This document shows positions 1 to 5,945 of a stretch of DNA of 5,968 nt, piece by piece. The notes beneath the pieces are model-generated. The model saw only the letters and a program-made list of their open reading frames with translations. It had not been told where the DNA came from and ran no database searches. Made by a program: the position numbers and the translations under genes. Source of the DNA: an uncultured Alistipes sp. (GTDB taxonomy: Bacteria; Bacteroidota; Bacteroidia; Bacteroidales; Rikenellaceae); contig CAAGHX010000073.1 of the NCBI GenBank assembly GCA_900769745.1, positions 1 through 5,968 on the forward strand, read 5' to 3'. Numbering within the stretch: position 1 is the first letter of the stretch; the number at the start of each line of letters is the position of its first letter.

Positions 1-2326
1 CTATCCACACCTCCTTGTACCTTCGTCCAGGGTGGTTAGACATATTGATAGATAAAATCTGCGATCGCTCCTTATCTGTCAGACCTAACAGGCTCTGTAT
101 GGCATCAAAGCGATTCATAAACTTACGTTGATCCAACAGTATCTTACAATCTGAGTTGTTGATGATAGCCTCCTTGACCACGGGGCTGGAGATAATATCA
201 TCTACCTCTTGCGTCACCACGATAGCCTCTCCGAAGTATTTTCTTACGGTCTTGTACATATACTTCAGGTACTCGGCCATATTGGCTGTGGAGAGTGCCT
301 TCCACGCCTCCTCGACTATGAGCTGCTTGCGAACACCCTTCAGGCGGCGCATCTTATTGATGAAGGCCTCCATAATGATTATTGTAACCACTGGGAATAG
401 CTCCTTATTTTCTTTTATCGAGTCAATCTCGAATACGATGAATCGCTTACTCAGCAAGTCTATATTCTCCTCGGAGTTAAGTAAGAAATCATATCGACCA
501 CCTCGGTAGTATTGACGCAATGTGGTGAGCATATTATCTATATTAAAATCCTCACGATGGACCTTAATATCTCTCGACTCTAGTTCTTGGCGGTAGTCGT
601 GCAATAGATACTCGTAAAAGGTGTTAAAGCAAGGCGTGATGCTTCTGTCGGCACATATGCGTTCTATGTAACACTCCACAGCACTACCTAACTCACCCGA
701 TTCGGTCTTCGTGACCCTGTCATCATCACTCTTCCACAGCGTGAGCAACAATGTCTTGATGCTATCCTTCTTCTCCACATCATAGACATAGTCATCTGTA
801 TAAAAAGGGTTAAAGCTGATGGGCTTCTGCTCGGTGTAGGTGAAGTATATACCATCCTCACCCTTGGTCTTGCGGCGTATCATCTCGCAAAGACCTTGAT
901 ATGAGTTGCCTGTATCAACCAGCACCACATGCGTTCCCTGCTCCCAGTATTGTCTTACGAGGTGATTCATAAAGAACGACTTACCACTACCACTTGGACC
1001 TAGCACAAACTTATTACGGTTTGTGATGATGCCACGCCGCATAGGCTCGTCCGAGATATCTAGATGCAGAGGACGTCCACTGACCCTATCACACATCTTA
1101 ATACCAAAGGGACTACTCGAAGAGCGGTAGTTGGTCTCCTCCGCAAAGAGACACAGCGCAGGCTCAATGAAGGTGTAGAACGACTCCTCGGCGGGGAAGT
1201 CGGCGGCGTTGCCGGGCATACCAGCCCAGAAGAGCGTGGCTGCATCTACCGTGTTATGTCGAGGACGACAACCCATAAGGGCTAACTGACTACCCACATC
1301 GTTGCGTATATGTCGCAGAGTGTTCTCATCCTCACTCCACGCCATAACATTGAAGTGCGCTCGGATAGAGTTAAGTCCAAAGGAGTGAGCCTCATTAAGA
1401 TATTGGTCTATCCACTCCTTATTTATCTGGTTTGAGCGCGAGTACCTCGCCAGAGAATTCATATTGCGTGCTCTTCGCTCAAACATCTTTAGATTCTCAT
1501 CACTATCGTCAATCATCAGCACCTGCGTGTATATATGGTCACACGAGAGCATCAAGCCCACGGGCGCAGCGAACGACAGCAGGCAATCTGAGCGGTCTGT
1601 GGAGAGGCGCTCATATCGCATATCGGTAGCAACACGCCCCGGCAGGTCCTCCACATCGGAGAGCGTGTGTAGGCATACACGCTTATTACCGATGCGTAGC
1701 AACTCATCTCCTAGCGCTATATCTTGTAGTGTTGTCGCACTATCCTGCGAGAGTGATAGGTACTGCTCCAAAATACCAGCCTTAGATGTGGAGCCTACAA
1801 TGTCATCATCCGAAAGCCTTTGTAGCGTGATATATCCCGAGTCGTTAATGATACGCTCAAACTGCTCAACAGTCTCCATAAACTTAGCGGTAGATTCCCT
1901 ATTCACCTCCTTCGGTAATATATGTCCACGGCAGAGTGAAGAAAAGTTTGACTGCATACGCATACGCTCACGCGTTGTCTTTGTGATATATAGGTAGCAG
2001 GTGTGGCTGAGATATGGACGCTCGTTGAAATGACGCTCATAACTACGAGCCAAGAGGTTCATATCTCCATCTACTACGGACTGGTATCGCTCTTGAATAA
2101 ACCAATCCTGCTTGGTGACGATACTATATGTTGGAAGAACCTTCACCGCCTTGCACCACATAGCGTGTATTGACTCATATTCCGCAGAGGTCACGGTGAA
2201 TAGTTCAGGCAGCGTGACGCGATACGCTATGGTGATGTCTGCATCTTTTGATATGATGCAGCCCTGCTCGACACTCAGTAGAGGGAACTTACTCTCCAAG
2301 GTTGTTGCTTTTAGGATATTTCTCAT
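1..2326 (-). CDS. traG: TraG, VirB4-like conjugation ATPase (3' end outside window)
   Basis: One uninterrupted reading frame of 775 codons starts at ATG 2326-2324 (MRNILKATTLESKFPLLS) and leaves the window without a stop. Seen: an N-terminal part like the DUF3875 domain typical of Bacteroidetes TraG (about residues 1-60), a P-loop GPSGSGKS at 443-450, and a Walker B-like LIVEEAW at 669-675. These are followed by the family-typical stretches VVTQEVDD, NNSDCKILLDQRK and QILSIN. Known for the family: TraG is the VirB4-type hexameric ATPase at the cytoplasmic base of the conjugative type IV secretion system, powering assembly and DNA/protein export. Full-length relatives are a little over 800 residues, so about 40-70 residues are probably missing at the left edge. 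Only 11 bp separate it from traF, so it is co-transcribed. A nearby upstream ATG (2334-2332) meets a stop after two codons, which fixes the start at 2326. It should not be confused with the VirD4 coupling protein, also called TraG in other systems. The ATPase assignment is very secure. Confidence 0.96.
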   Translation of the reverse strand, partial: MRNILKATTLESKFPLLSVEQGCIISKDADITIAYRVTLPELFTVTSAEYESIHAMWCKAVKVLPTYSIVTKQDWFIQERYQSVVDGDMNLLARSYERHFNERPYLSHTCYLYITKTTRERMRMQSNFSSLCRGHILPKEVNRESTAKFMETVEQFERIINDSGYITLQRLSDDDIVGSTSKAGILEQYLSLSQDSATTLQDIALGDELLRIGNKRVCLHTLSDVEDLPGRVATDMRYERLSTDRSDCLLSFAAPVGLMLSCDHIYTQVLMIDDSDENLKMFERRARNMNSLARYSRSNQINKEWIDQYLNEAHSFGLNSIRAHFNVMAWSEDENTLRHIRNDVGSQLALMGCRPRHNTVDAATLFWAGMPGNAADFPAEESFYTFIEPALCLFAEETNYRSSSSPFGIKMCDRVSGRPLHLDISDEPMRRGIITNRNKFVLGPSGSGKSFFMNHLVRQYWEQGTHVVLVDTGNSYQGLCEMIRRKTKGEDGIYFTYTEQKPISFNPFYTDDYVYDVEKKDSIKTLLLTLWKSDDDRVTKTESGELGSAVECYIERICADRSITPCFNTFYEYLLHDYRQELESRDIKVHREDFNIDNMLTTLRQYYRGGRYDFLLNSEENIDLLSKRFIVFEIDSIKENKELFPVVTIIIMEAFINKMRRLKGVRKQLIVEEAWKALSTANMAEYLKYMYKTVRKYFGEAIVVTQEVDDIISSPVVKEAIINNSDCKILLDQRKFMNRFDAIQSLLGLTDKERSQILSINMSNHPGRRYKEVWI

Positions 2327-2337
2327 AGCGACATAGT

Positions 2338-2646
2338 TTATTTACGAAATAGGTGATATAGAGCCTTACGGTTGATAAGGTAGTATGGGCTTTGTCTACG
2401 AGCGTGTAGCTTCATTAGTCCGTACTCTCCATATCGAGCATTAAGCCTAAAGGTGAGCATCACAACTGCGGCAGCTGCCATCACACCAAAGCATATGCAG
2501 AAAAGTTGATTAACACCTGCCATATAAAGTATCGCCACAACGACAAATACCGATAATAAACCTCCAGCGAATATAAATAAATATTGAGCCTTCAGCCCCT
2601 GAAACTCCACACTCTGACCTATGCCCTTATTTATACCATACTCCAT
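2338..2646 (-). CDS. traF: TraF, small VirB3-like membrane protein (DUF4133)
   Basis: A 102-residue protein that starts MEYGINKGIGQSVEFQGLKA and has two strongly hydrophobic segments at about 21-43 and 46-68. A basic cytoplasmic-type tail follows (LHARRQSPYYLINRKALYHL region). The frame is open for 22 more codons upstream, but that extension lies inside traE. ATG 2646-2644 starts 2 bp after the traE stop and gives the family-typical length and N terminus, so it is preferred. Known for the family: TraF of Bacteroidetes conjugative transposons (DUF4133) resembles VirB3, an inner-membrane partner of the VirB4 ATPase. Its position directly before the VirB4-like traG, 11 bp away, supports this. 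No Shine-Dalgarno motif is visible. Translational coupling to traE is likely, given the 2-bp gap. Confidence 0.93.
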   Translation of the reverse strand: MEYGINKGIGQSVEFQGLKAQYLFIFAGGLLSVFVVVAILYMAGVNQLFCICFGVMAAAAVVMLTFRLNARYGEYGLMKLHARRQSPYYLINRKALYHLFRK

Positions 2647-2648
2647 CG

Positions 2649-2948
2649 TTAAAGGAAGAATGAACGAAGGATTGTAGCAGCAACAATCAAGAATATACAG
2701 GCACCAAACCACGCTGCAGCAGTCTTACTGGTGTCGGGGTCGCCGCTGGAAAACTTATTATATACTTTGATGCCACCGACAAGACCCATAACTGCACCCA
2801 CAGCATAGATGAGTTTGGTGCCAGGGTCAAAGTAGCTGGTGACCATCGTCGTGGCGTCTGTAATACCTGCCAGTCCATTGCCTTGAGCAAGGGCGGAGGT
2901 TGTAGCGGCAACGAGAAGTGTCGCTGCAATAAATAATCTCTTTCTCAT
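2649..2948 (-). CDS. traE: TraE, small secreted/membrane VirB2-like protein (DUF4134)
   Basis: A 99-residue protein. Residues 1-21 form a clear signal peptide: MRKR, a hydrophobic core and ALA just before Q22, a probable signal peptidase I site. The mature part has two hydrophobic segments (about 46-62, rich in G/A/V, and about 78-97) joined by a short polar loop (KVYNKFSSGDPDTSKT). Known for the family: DUF4134 proteins, named TraE in Bacteroidetes conjugative transposons, match the size and topology of VirB2-type pilins, which build the conjugative pilus or channel lining. It opens the channel block traE-traF-traG and is preceded by the only substantial gap in the operon (108 bp, with a hairpin), so its expression may be set separately from traA-D. 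The sequence before the ATG is A/T-rich (ATTTTATCATT), usual for Bacteroidetes starts. The family call is secure; the pilin role is inferred. Confidence 0.93.
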   Translation of the reverse strand: MRKRLFIAATLLVAATTSALAQGNGLAGITDATTMVTSYFDPGTKLIYAVGAVMGLVGGIKVYNKFSSGDPDTSKTAAAWFGACIFLIVAATILRSFFL

Positions 2949-2988
2949 AATGATAAAATTTGTGGCTCAGAGGTTAATCCAAGCCGAT

Positions 2989-3019
2989 GAATACTAGGTT
3001 TTTGTGTCTTGTGGTCAAA
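2989..3019 (-). promoter_or_regulatory. Weak candidate promoter before traE
   Basis: On the minus strand a TTTG (plus 3016-3019) is followed after 19 nt by TAGTATTC (plus 2989-2996). The known Bacteroides pattern is TTTG, 19-21 nt, TAnnTTTG. The -33 element and spacing fit exactly, but the -7 element matches only four of its six fixed bases. A transcript from here would have a leader of roughly 35-40 nt before traE. The -33 element lies inside the right arm of the hairpin at 3013-3032, so pairing or protein binding there could affect it. Low certainty. Confidence 0.25.
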
Positions 3020-3032
3020 CCTCGGTTTAACC
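3013..3032 (-). promoter_or_regulatory. Hairpin in the traD-traE intergenic gap
   Basis: Arms 3013-3021 (GGTCAAACC) and 3024-3032 (GGTTTAACC) pair over 9 positions. In the minus-strand RNA all pairs form, one as a G-U wobble, so a stem of 8 closed by a CGAG loop is realistic. No U-run follows on either strand, so it does not look like an intrinsic terminator. It may be an RNA processing or stability element, an attenuator-like control point, or an operator palindrome. It sits in the only sizeable gap of the operon, between the traA-D block and the traE-G channel block. Confidence 0.55.
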
Positions 3033-3056
3033 GTACTCTCTCTGCTTCATAATAGG

Positions 3057-3794
3057 TTATATGTATTGTCTTAGATCGAAATCAGAGGGCACGACACCAC
3101 GAGAAGATGGGCTTTTGTCGTCCTCGCCAGATAGTCGTCTGTAGAAGTCTGCGAGGTAGGTGTCTATAAGATCTTTTACTCTTATCTCCCTCTGTGAGCT
3201 ACCCGAGACAATAGCCTCAAACATATCTGTATGCTTTAGGTTTAGGAGCGTAGCTCCACTTTGTCTCTTTTGCTCATTTGTTATTGGGGGATTGTGTGCC
3301 ACGTGGCGGTAGGCCTCGCCCATACTTTCAAAACTAACACCGCGAGCGAGCATCTTCCCATTTAAGGGTAACTCCTCGGCATACTCATCGTCCTCCGCCT
3401 CTATATCTGGGAGTGGTTCTACGCAAAGCGGGTAGTCGATATCCATAGGTTCATTTTCTTCTCCTATGGGAGCCGTGCCGAAGGTGCTATCAAGCTCTTC
3501 CGACGGGATCTGTCGGGGGTGTTCTGACACACTTGCTGGTGCAAATATATTATCATTTTTCTCTCGTGATTCCTCTTTTTGCTCTGTGGCAGCAAGAGGC
3601 TGCGAGTGGCGCTGCACAAGGACAAACCTACTGCGCTGGATAAGTTCCTCGGTGTCCATATCCATACGGCGATATATATCATCTTCGATGGACTGTTCTT
3701 GTCTTATATGCCACTCTACCACGATAAAAAGTATAATCCATACGATATAGGCTACGCAGATAAGAAGCGTCCACAATAATATATTATCTATCAT
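3057..3794 (-). CDS. traD: TraD, single-pass membrane conjugation protein
   Basis: A 245-residue protein when started at ATG 3794-3792 (MIDNILLWTLLICVAYIVW). The frame opens 18 codons earlier, but that part overlaps traC and lacks membrane character, while the chosen start puts the hydrophobic anchor at residues 4-26. The anchor is followed by a charged cytoplasmic-type region, a long low-complexity middle rich in Glu, Asp, Ser and Pro (including an acidic EAEDDEYAEE stretch), and a better ordered C-terminal third (SGSSQREIRVKDLIDTYLAD). It overlaps the end of traC by 11 bp, so translation is probably coupled. Position and size match the protein called TraD in Bacteroidetes conjugative transposons. 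It is unrelated to the F-plasmid TraD coupling protein. No enzyme motif is visible and its molecular role is unknown; a membrane tether for other transfer components is possible. Confidence 0.82.
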   Translation of the reverse strand: MIDNILLWTLLICVAYIVWIILFIVVEWHIRQEQSIEDDIYRRMDMDTEELIQRSRFVLVQRHSQPLAATEQKEESREKNDNIFAPASVSEHPRQIPSEELDSTFGTAPIGEENEPMDIDYPLCVEPLPDIEAEDDEYAEELPLNGKMLARGVSFESMGEAYRHVAHNPPITNEQKRQSGATLLNLKHTDMFEAIVSGSSQREIRVKDLIDTYLADFYRRLSGEDDKSPSSRGVVPSDFDLRQYI

Positions 3795-4233
3795 CGCATT
3801 GTTTTCTTGGATGCTCCTTATACTCCAATAACAACTGGTCAATGGCATGCTGATGCTCCTCGAAATGTTGCTTGAGTACCTTATCTACATACTCCGTGAT
3901 TGTGGTGCCTCGGCCTACGGTGCGTGTGATCAGCTTAATACGCTCGTGGTACTCATCACGAATACATACACGCTTGGATCCTCGTACGGGAAGGCGTAGC
4001 AGGCATATATAGTCAACCAGATATGCCGCCTGCTCACGAGTAAAGTCTCCATCGATAAGTGGTGAGGTGATATGTGTGGGTGGTATCGCTGGCTCCGTAT
4101 CGCTTGCTTCTCCAATCGGAGTGTCGGGTGTAGATAGCGCGCCTCCGAGATGTTTAATTCGCCAATAATAGATAATAGCTAAGATAATTACAGCAAGGGC
4201 AACGATGCTTGCAATGATGATTTGTTCGTTCAT
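3784..4233 (-). CDS. traC: TraC, membrane-anchored DUF3408-like protein
   Basis: A 149-residue protein starting MNEQIIIASIVALAVIILAI. Residues 5-24 form one transmembrane helix, followed by a positive YYWRIKH that suggests the rest is cytoplasmic. A Pro/Thr/Ser-rich linker spans about 32-58. The C-terminal domain (about 85-140) contains VCIRDEYHERIKLITRTVG and then a TITEYVDKVLKQHF helix. This resembles the same part of the neighbouring TraB (shared I-R, H-R, VG, T, Y, L, HF and Q-I-L positions), so the two genes are probably ancient tandem duplicates. The strand-helix-helix look recalls ribbon-helix-helix DNA-binding proteins, which is inference. It starts 11 bp after traB and overlaps traD by 11 bp. 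A membrane-bound DNA- or TraA-binding adaptor is one plausible role; none is established by the sequence. Confidence 0.82.
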   Translation of the reverse strand: MNEQIIIASIVALAVIILAIIYYWRIKHLGGALSTPDTPIGEASDTEPAIPPTHITSPLIDGDFTREQAAYLVDYICLLRLPVRGSKRVCIRDEYHERIKLITRTVGRGTTITEYVDKVLKQHFEEHQHAIDQLLLEYKEHPRKQCDDR

Positions 4234-4244
4234 AATGTGATGTT

Positions 4245-4652
4245 TTAATCGTTAGTAAATATGTCTGTATGATGTTTCTTGTAGAGAGTCTCAATATCCT
4301 CTTGATACATTAAAAAATGATGTTCTAGGATATTGTTTAGGTAACTATATAGTGTCACTTTATTGTCACCAACAACCTGCACGATACGCATCAGGCGCTT
4401 GTGCAGGTCACGGCGTATATATGCCGTATTGCTATTGCGCGTATCGGAGACGGAGTTGTGAATAAATAGGCTTTCATAGTCTTGATTCTTGCTGCGCCGT
4501 CGCCGCGGCTCATCCTTGTTGTTCGGTGGCAAGACCTCGGCATCAGTGTTTGGCGAAGTCTCGGAGTATGGTTGTAGCTCACGCTGGCGGCTCTTGGTCT
4601 GGCTGATGATAAAGGAGGCATCTAGTCCATCTCCATATGTTTTCTTTGTCAT
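4245..4652 (-). CDS. traB: TraB, soluble DUF3408 protein, possible DNA-binding partner of TraA
   Basis: A 135-residue protein with no membrane segment. Residues 1-50 are polar and probably disordered, ending in a basic cluster (RRRRSK, about 50-55) that is followed by DYESLFI (58-64). The C-terminal domain (about 75-127) reads YIRRDLHKRLMRIVQVVG, then LYSYLNNILEHHF, the pattern typical of DUF3408 proteins of Bacteroidetes conjugative transposons. The fold looks like ribbon-helix-helix: a short strand with basic residues followed by two helices. Known context: in these elements it follows a ParA homologue, as small DNA-binding partners follow ParA in plasmid partition operons. Here the gap to traA is 5 bp. 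A TraA-TraB pair acting on a site in the upstream repeat region is therefore a reasonable inference, not a demonstrated one. The start ATG 4652-4650 is the only sensible one. The family call is good; the function is uncertain. Confidence 0.85.
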   Translation of the reverse strand: MTKKTYGDGLDASFIISQTKSRQRELQPYSETSPNTDAEVLPPNNKDEPRRRRSKNQDYESLFIHNSVSDTRNSNTAYIRRDLHKRLMRIVQVVGDNKVTLYSYLNNILEHHFLMYQEDIETLYKKHHTDIFTND

Positions 4653-4657
4653 ATATG

Positions 4658-5422
4658 TTATACCAATACGTCCAGTAACTCTTCAACAAGCTTATCCAGA
4701 TTACTACCTCGCATAAGGCGTCTGTCGGCAGGGAACAATGTGGAGCGGAACACTGCTCTGTGATCTAAAGTCTGCTCACGGCGAAAACGCTTCGTATCGG
4801 GCAAGAAACACTTCATCACATTGAGGTTTAGCTCCTGCATTATCTTCTCATATACTTCATATAATTCTGTTTTCTCCCTGCCATCGACAAGATTCCACAA
4901 TAGGTATAACCCTTTGATGTTTGACTTGCCACTATCGATTATGTGGTCACGCACCGTGACGACATAATCTAACGTACTCTCCATAACCACCCTGTCGGCA
5001 CTGATGGGCGCAATGATATAGTCCATCTTGGCTAAGGTGTGTATAAGGTCTTCATTATTCATCGTGCCTGGCAGGTCGAAGAAGATAAAGTCAAACTCAT
5101 CCTGCGGCAACAGATACTCTGCATCAGCGACAGCCTCCTTGGGACTACTCTCAACTACAGGGTAGGCTTTCTTGCTCAAGCGAGTAAATTGCTCATAGGC
5201 TATCTGCTTATAGTACTCATCATCAAGGGCCATTTTCAAGTCTCGCTCACGCATATCCACGATGGAGTGCTGTGGGTAGTCACAGTCAATAATAGCTACA
5301 CTCTTACCCTTGACATAATGTAGCAGTGAGGCTACAAGCACGGTGAGGGTTGTCTTGCCCGCACCTCCCTTCTGTGTAGAGAAGGCTACAAATCTTGGTT
5401 TCTTGCTCATAACAACATTCAT
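4658..5422 (-). CDS. traA: TraA, ParA/MinD-type ATPase
   Basis: A 254-residue protein of the ParA/Soj family. Seen: a deviant Walker A KGGAGKTT at residues 18-25 with the signature lysine K18, a Walker A' region IIDCD at 44-48, and a Walker B FFDLPG at 114-119. All the catalytic motifs are present and the length is normal for the family. Known: ParA ATPases dimerise on ATP, bind DNA non-specifically and are stimulated by a partner such as ParB or a small RHH protein. In Bacteroidetes conjugative transposons this first tra gene is annotated TraA. Inferred role: positioning the excised circle or the transfer machinery, or autoregulation of the tra operon together with TraB. Two starts are possible: ATG 5422 (MNVVMSKK) and ATG 5410 (MSKKPRFVAF). 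The second is closer to the conserved domain, but an A/T-rich leader favours the first slightly. The family call is very secure; the precise role is not. Confidence 0.95.
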   Translation of the reverse strand: MNVVMSKKPRFVAFSTQKGGAGKTTLTVLVASLLHYVKGKSVAIIDCDYPQHSIVDMRERDLKMALDDEYYKQIAYEQFTRLSKKAYPVVESSPKEAVADAEYLLPQDEFDFIFFDLPGTMNNEDLIHTLAKMDYIIAPISADRVVMESTLDYVVTVRDHIIDSGKSNIKGLYLLWNLVDGREKTELYEVYEKIMQELNLNVMKCFLPDTKRFRREQTLDHRAVFRSTLFPADRRLMRGSNLDKLVEELLDVLV

Positions 5423-5485
5423 TTAGTTATACATATGTTTACTGTGGTGGGCATTCAGATGTGCAAGTGTGCAAGTGCATAGGTG

Positions 5486-5519
5486 TACAACTGTGCACGC
5501 ATACATTTATACAGTTGTA
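5486..5519. repeat. Perfect 9-bp inverted repeat upstream of traA
   Basis: Arms TACAACTGT (5486-5494) and ACAGTTGTA (5511-5519) are exact reverse complements separated by 16 bp. The repeat lies 64-97 bp upstream of the traA start. It overlaps one of the TGTGCA copies at 5492. It could form a hairpin in a tra leader RNA or be a dimer-binding operator; the centre-to-centre spacing of 25 bp is somewhat more than two helical turns. No U-run follows on the minus strand, so it is not a simple terminator. Confidence 0.55.
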
Positions 5520-5551
5520 GCCATATTCATATGCAGGTATCTATGACTATT

Positions 5552-5578
5552 CACACGTGTGCATATCTAGATATATGC
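5552..5578. repeat. Two adjacent palindromes, CACACGTGTG and ATATCTAGATAT
   Basis: CACACGTGTG (5552-5561) is a perfect 10-bp palindrome. It abuts a second, ATATCTAGATAT (5563-5574), a perfect 12-bp palindrome. The second would extend to GCATAT...ATATGC but for an AT dinucleotide duplication at its right side (5561-5578). Two perfect palindromes side by side upstream of an operon suggest operator sites for dimeric regulators such as excision/regulatory (Xis/Exc-like) proteins, which control tra expression in CTnDOT. The link to those proteins is inference. Confidence 0.45.
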
Positions 5579-5667
5579 TTGGTTGCTTGTATGTGCAGAA
5601 CTCTATATATACACTTCTCTACGCATCTGCTTACCCATATCCGAGTACAAAATAAACCTCTAAAGAG

Positions 5668-5675
5668 TATGTTTG
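5668..5675 (+). promoter_or_regulatory. TATGTTTG, -7 box-like sequence on the plus strand
   Basis: This is an exact match to the Bacteroides -7 consensus TAnnTTTG, but no TTTG is found at the expected 19-21 bp upstream. It points away from traA, towards genes right of the window. It is one of two such exact matches on this strand in the non-coding region, while about 0.3 would be expected by chance on both strands together. Confidence 0.25.
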
Positions 5676-5721
5676 GTACGCCTCATTTGGGCTATGGCAC
5701 TATGTGGCGTCAAAGTGGCAG

Positions 5722-5813
5722 CAAGAGGCATTAAAGCCATGGAATCAACAACTTATATTCGTATATAACTTTGCGGCGTGATATGATTATGCCTTACAAC
5801 TGATGCCTCCTTG
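5722..5813. repeat. Spaced inverted repeat CAAGAGGCAT / ATGCCTCCTTG
   Basis: CAAGAGGCAT (5722-5731) and ATGCCTCCTTG (5803-5813) are inverted copies that differ by one inserted base, with 71 bp between them. The -7 box at 5766 lies in the interval, so the arms flank the possible plus-strand promoter. This may be a pair of binding sites for one protein or a coincidence. Confidence 0.3.
5766..5773 (+). promoter_or_regulatory. TAACTTTG, -7 box of a possible divergent (mob) promoter
   Basis: This is an exact match to TAnnTTTG in an A/T-rich setting (TATATAACTTTGCGGCG), followed by G/C-rich sequence as expected after a start site. No clear TTTG -33 element precedes it. A transcript beginning near 5780 would carry the hairpins at 5846-5941 and the G-run in a leader of at least 180 nt, heading towards the mobilisation genes that usually lie beside traA in related elements. 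Confidence 0.35.
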
Positions 5814-5845
5814 CCCTGTTTTACGGCGGCAACGAATAACGCTTC

Positions 5846-5864
5846 GTAGGACTTGGGTCCTTAC
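5846..5864. repeat. Hairpin 1 of the structured block
   Basis: GTAGGAC (5846-5852), a TTGG loop (5853-5856) and GTCCTTAC (5857-5864) form a 7-bp stem with one bulged T. The CTTCG word just left of it (5842-5846) is repeated directly at its right edge (5864-5868). It is the first of three hairpins arranged in series. Confidence 0.5.
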
Positions 5865-5869
5865 TTCGA

Positions 5870-5883
5870 TCAGCAACGGCTGA
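5870..5883. repeat. Hairpin 2 of the structured block
   Basis: TCAGC (5870-5874) and GCTGA (5879-5883) form a perfect 5-bp stem with the 4-nt loop AACG. It lies 6 bp after hairpin 1 and 1 bp before the large hairpin 3, so the three form an almost continuous structured stretch. Confidence 0.5.
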
Positions 5884-5884
5884 C

Positions 5885-5941
5885 GGCAAGCTGTGTTTTC
5901 GGTTACTCGAAACTTTTGCAGTAACGCGAAAACAGCTTGCC
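5885..5941. repeat. Large imperfect inverted repeat (hairpin 3)
   Basis: The left arm at 5885-5906 begins GGCAAGCTGT and ends TTTTCGGTTAC. The right arm at 5921-5941 reads GTAACGCGAAAACAGCTTGCC. The arms pair over 10 + 5 + 5 positions with a 2-nt bulge on one side and a 1-nt bulge on the other, around a 14-nt loop (5907-5920). This is the strongest secondary structure in the window. There is no T-run at either end, so it is not a typical terminator. Long imperfect inverted repeats next to the nick site are a common feature of origins of transfer. Confidence 0.7.
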
Positions 5942-5945
5942 CACA

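Larger units (their letters stand above)
5460..5597 (+). repeat. Cluster of five TGTGCA words, including an 8-bp tandem repeat
   Basis: TGTGCA occurs on the plus strand at 5460, 5468, 5492, 5558 and 5592. The first two copies are part of an exact tandem duplication of GTGCAAGT at 5461-5468 and 5469-5476. The first three copies start 8 and 24 bp apart, multiples of 8. A given 6-mer is expected about 0.03 times in 138 bp, although choosing the word after looking inflates its significance. The cluster lies 38-175 bp before the traA start, where iteron-like binding sites for an operon regulator or a ParA-partner protein would be expected. The binding protein is unknown. Confidence 0.6.

Noticed and set aside
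156..509. A 117-codon open frame on the plus strand
   Set aside because: It is antisense to the Walker B region of traG, which is clearly coding, and its composition is Ser/Ile/Thr-rich without domain features.
1464..1997. A 177-codon open frame on the plus strand, antisense to traG
   Set aside because: It lies entirely within the continuous traG frame, is very rich in Ser and Arg and has no recognisable motif. It is what the codon usage of traG produces in the complementary frame.
2647..2712. Longer N terminus for TraF (22 extra residues)
   Set aside because: The extension is wholly inside the traE coding region, in another frame, and is absent from the usual TraF N terminus (MEYGINKG-type).
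3466..3750. A 94-codon open frame on the plus strand opposite traD
   Set aside because: traD on the minus strand has a membrane anchor, coupled translation with traC and a matching position in the known operon. The opposite frame has a random, Ser/Cys-rich composition.
3795..3848. Longer N terminus for TraD (18 extra residues)
   Set aside because: It would lengthen the overlap with traC and put a polar segment ahead of the clear N-terminal membrane anchor. The ATG at 3794 gives a normal short overlap.
5660..5731. Possible 23-residue leader peptide on the minus strand before traA
   Set aside because: The short frame MPLAATLTPHSAIAQMRRTK ends more than 200 bp before traA, with no hairpin or codon run that would suggest attenuation. 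It is no better than chance.
5483..5734. An 83-codon open frame on the plus strand in the non-coding region
   Set aside because: Its sequence is dominated by Cys, His, Tyr and Thr created by the TGTGCA/CATA-type repeats. It has no domain pattern and covers the inverted repeat and palindromes, so it is better explained as repeat-rich regulatory DNA.
5885..5941. Intrinsic transcription terminator
   Set aside because: The stem is strong, but there is no T-run after it on either strand; the G12 run and G/C-rich flanks argue against termination.
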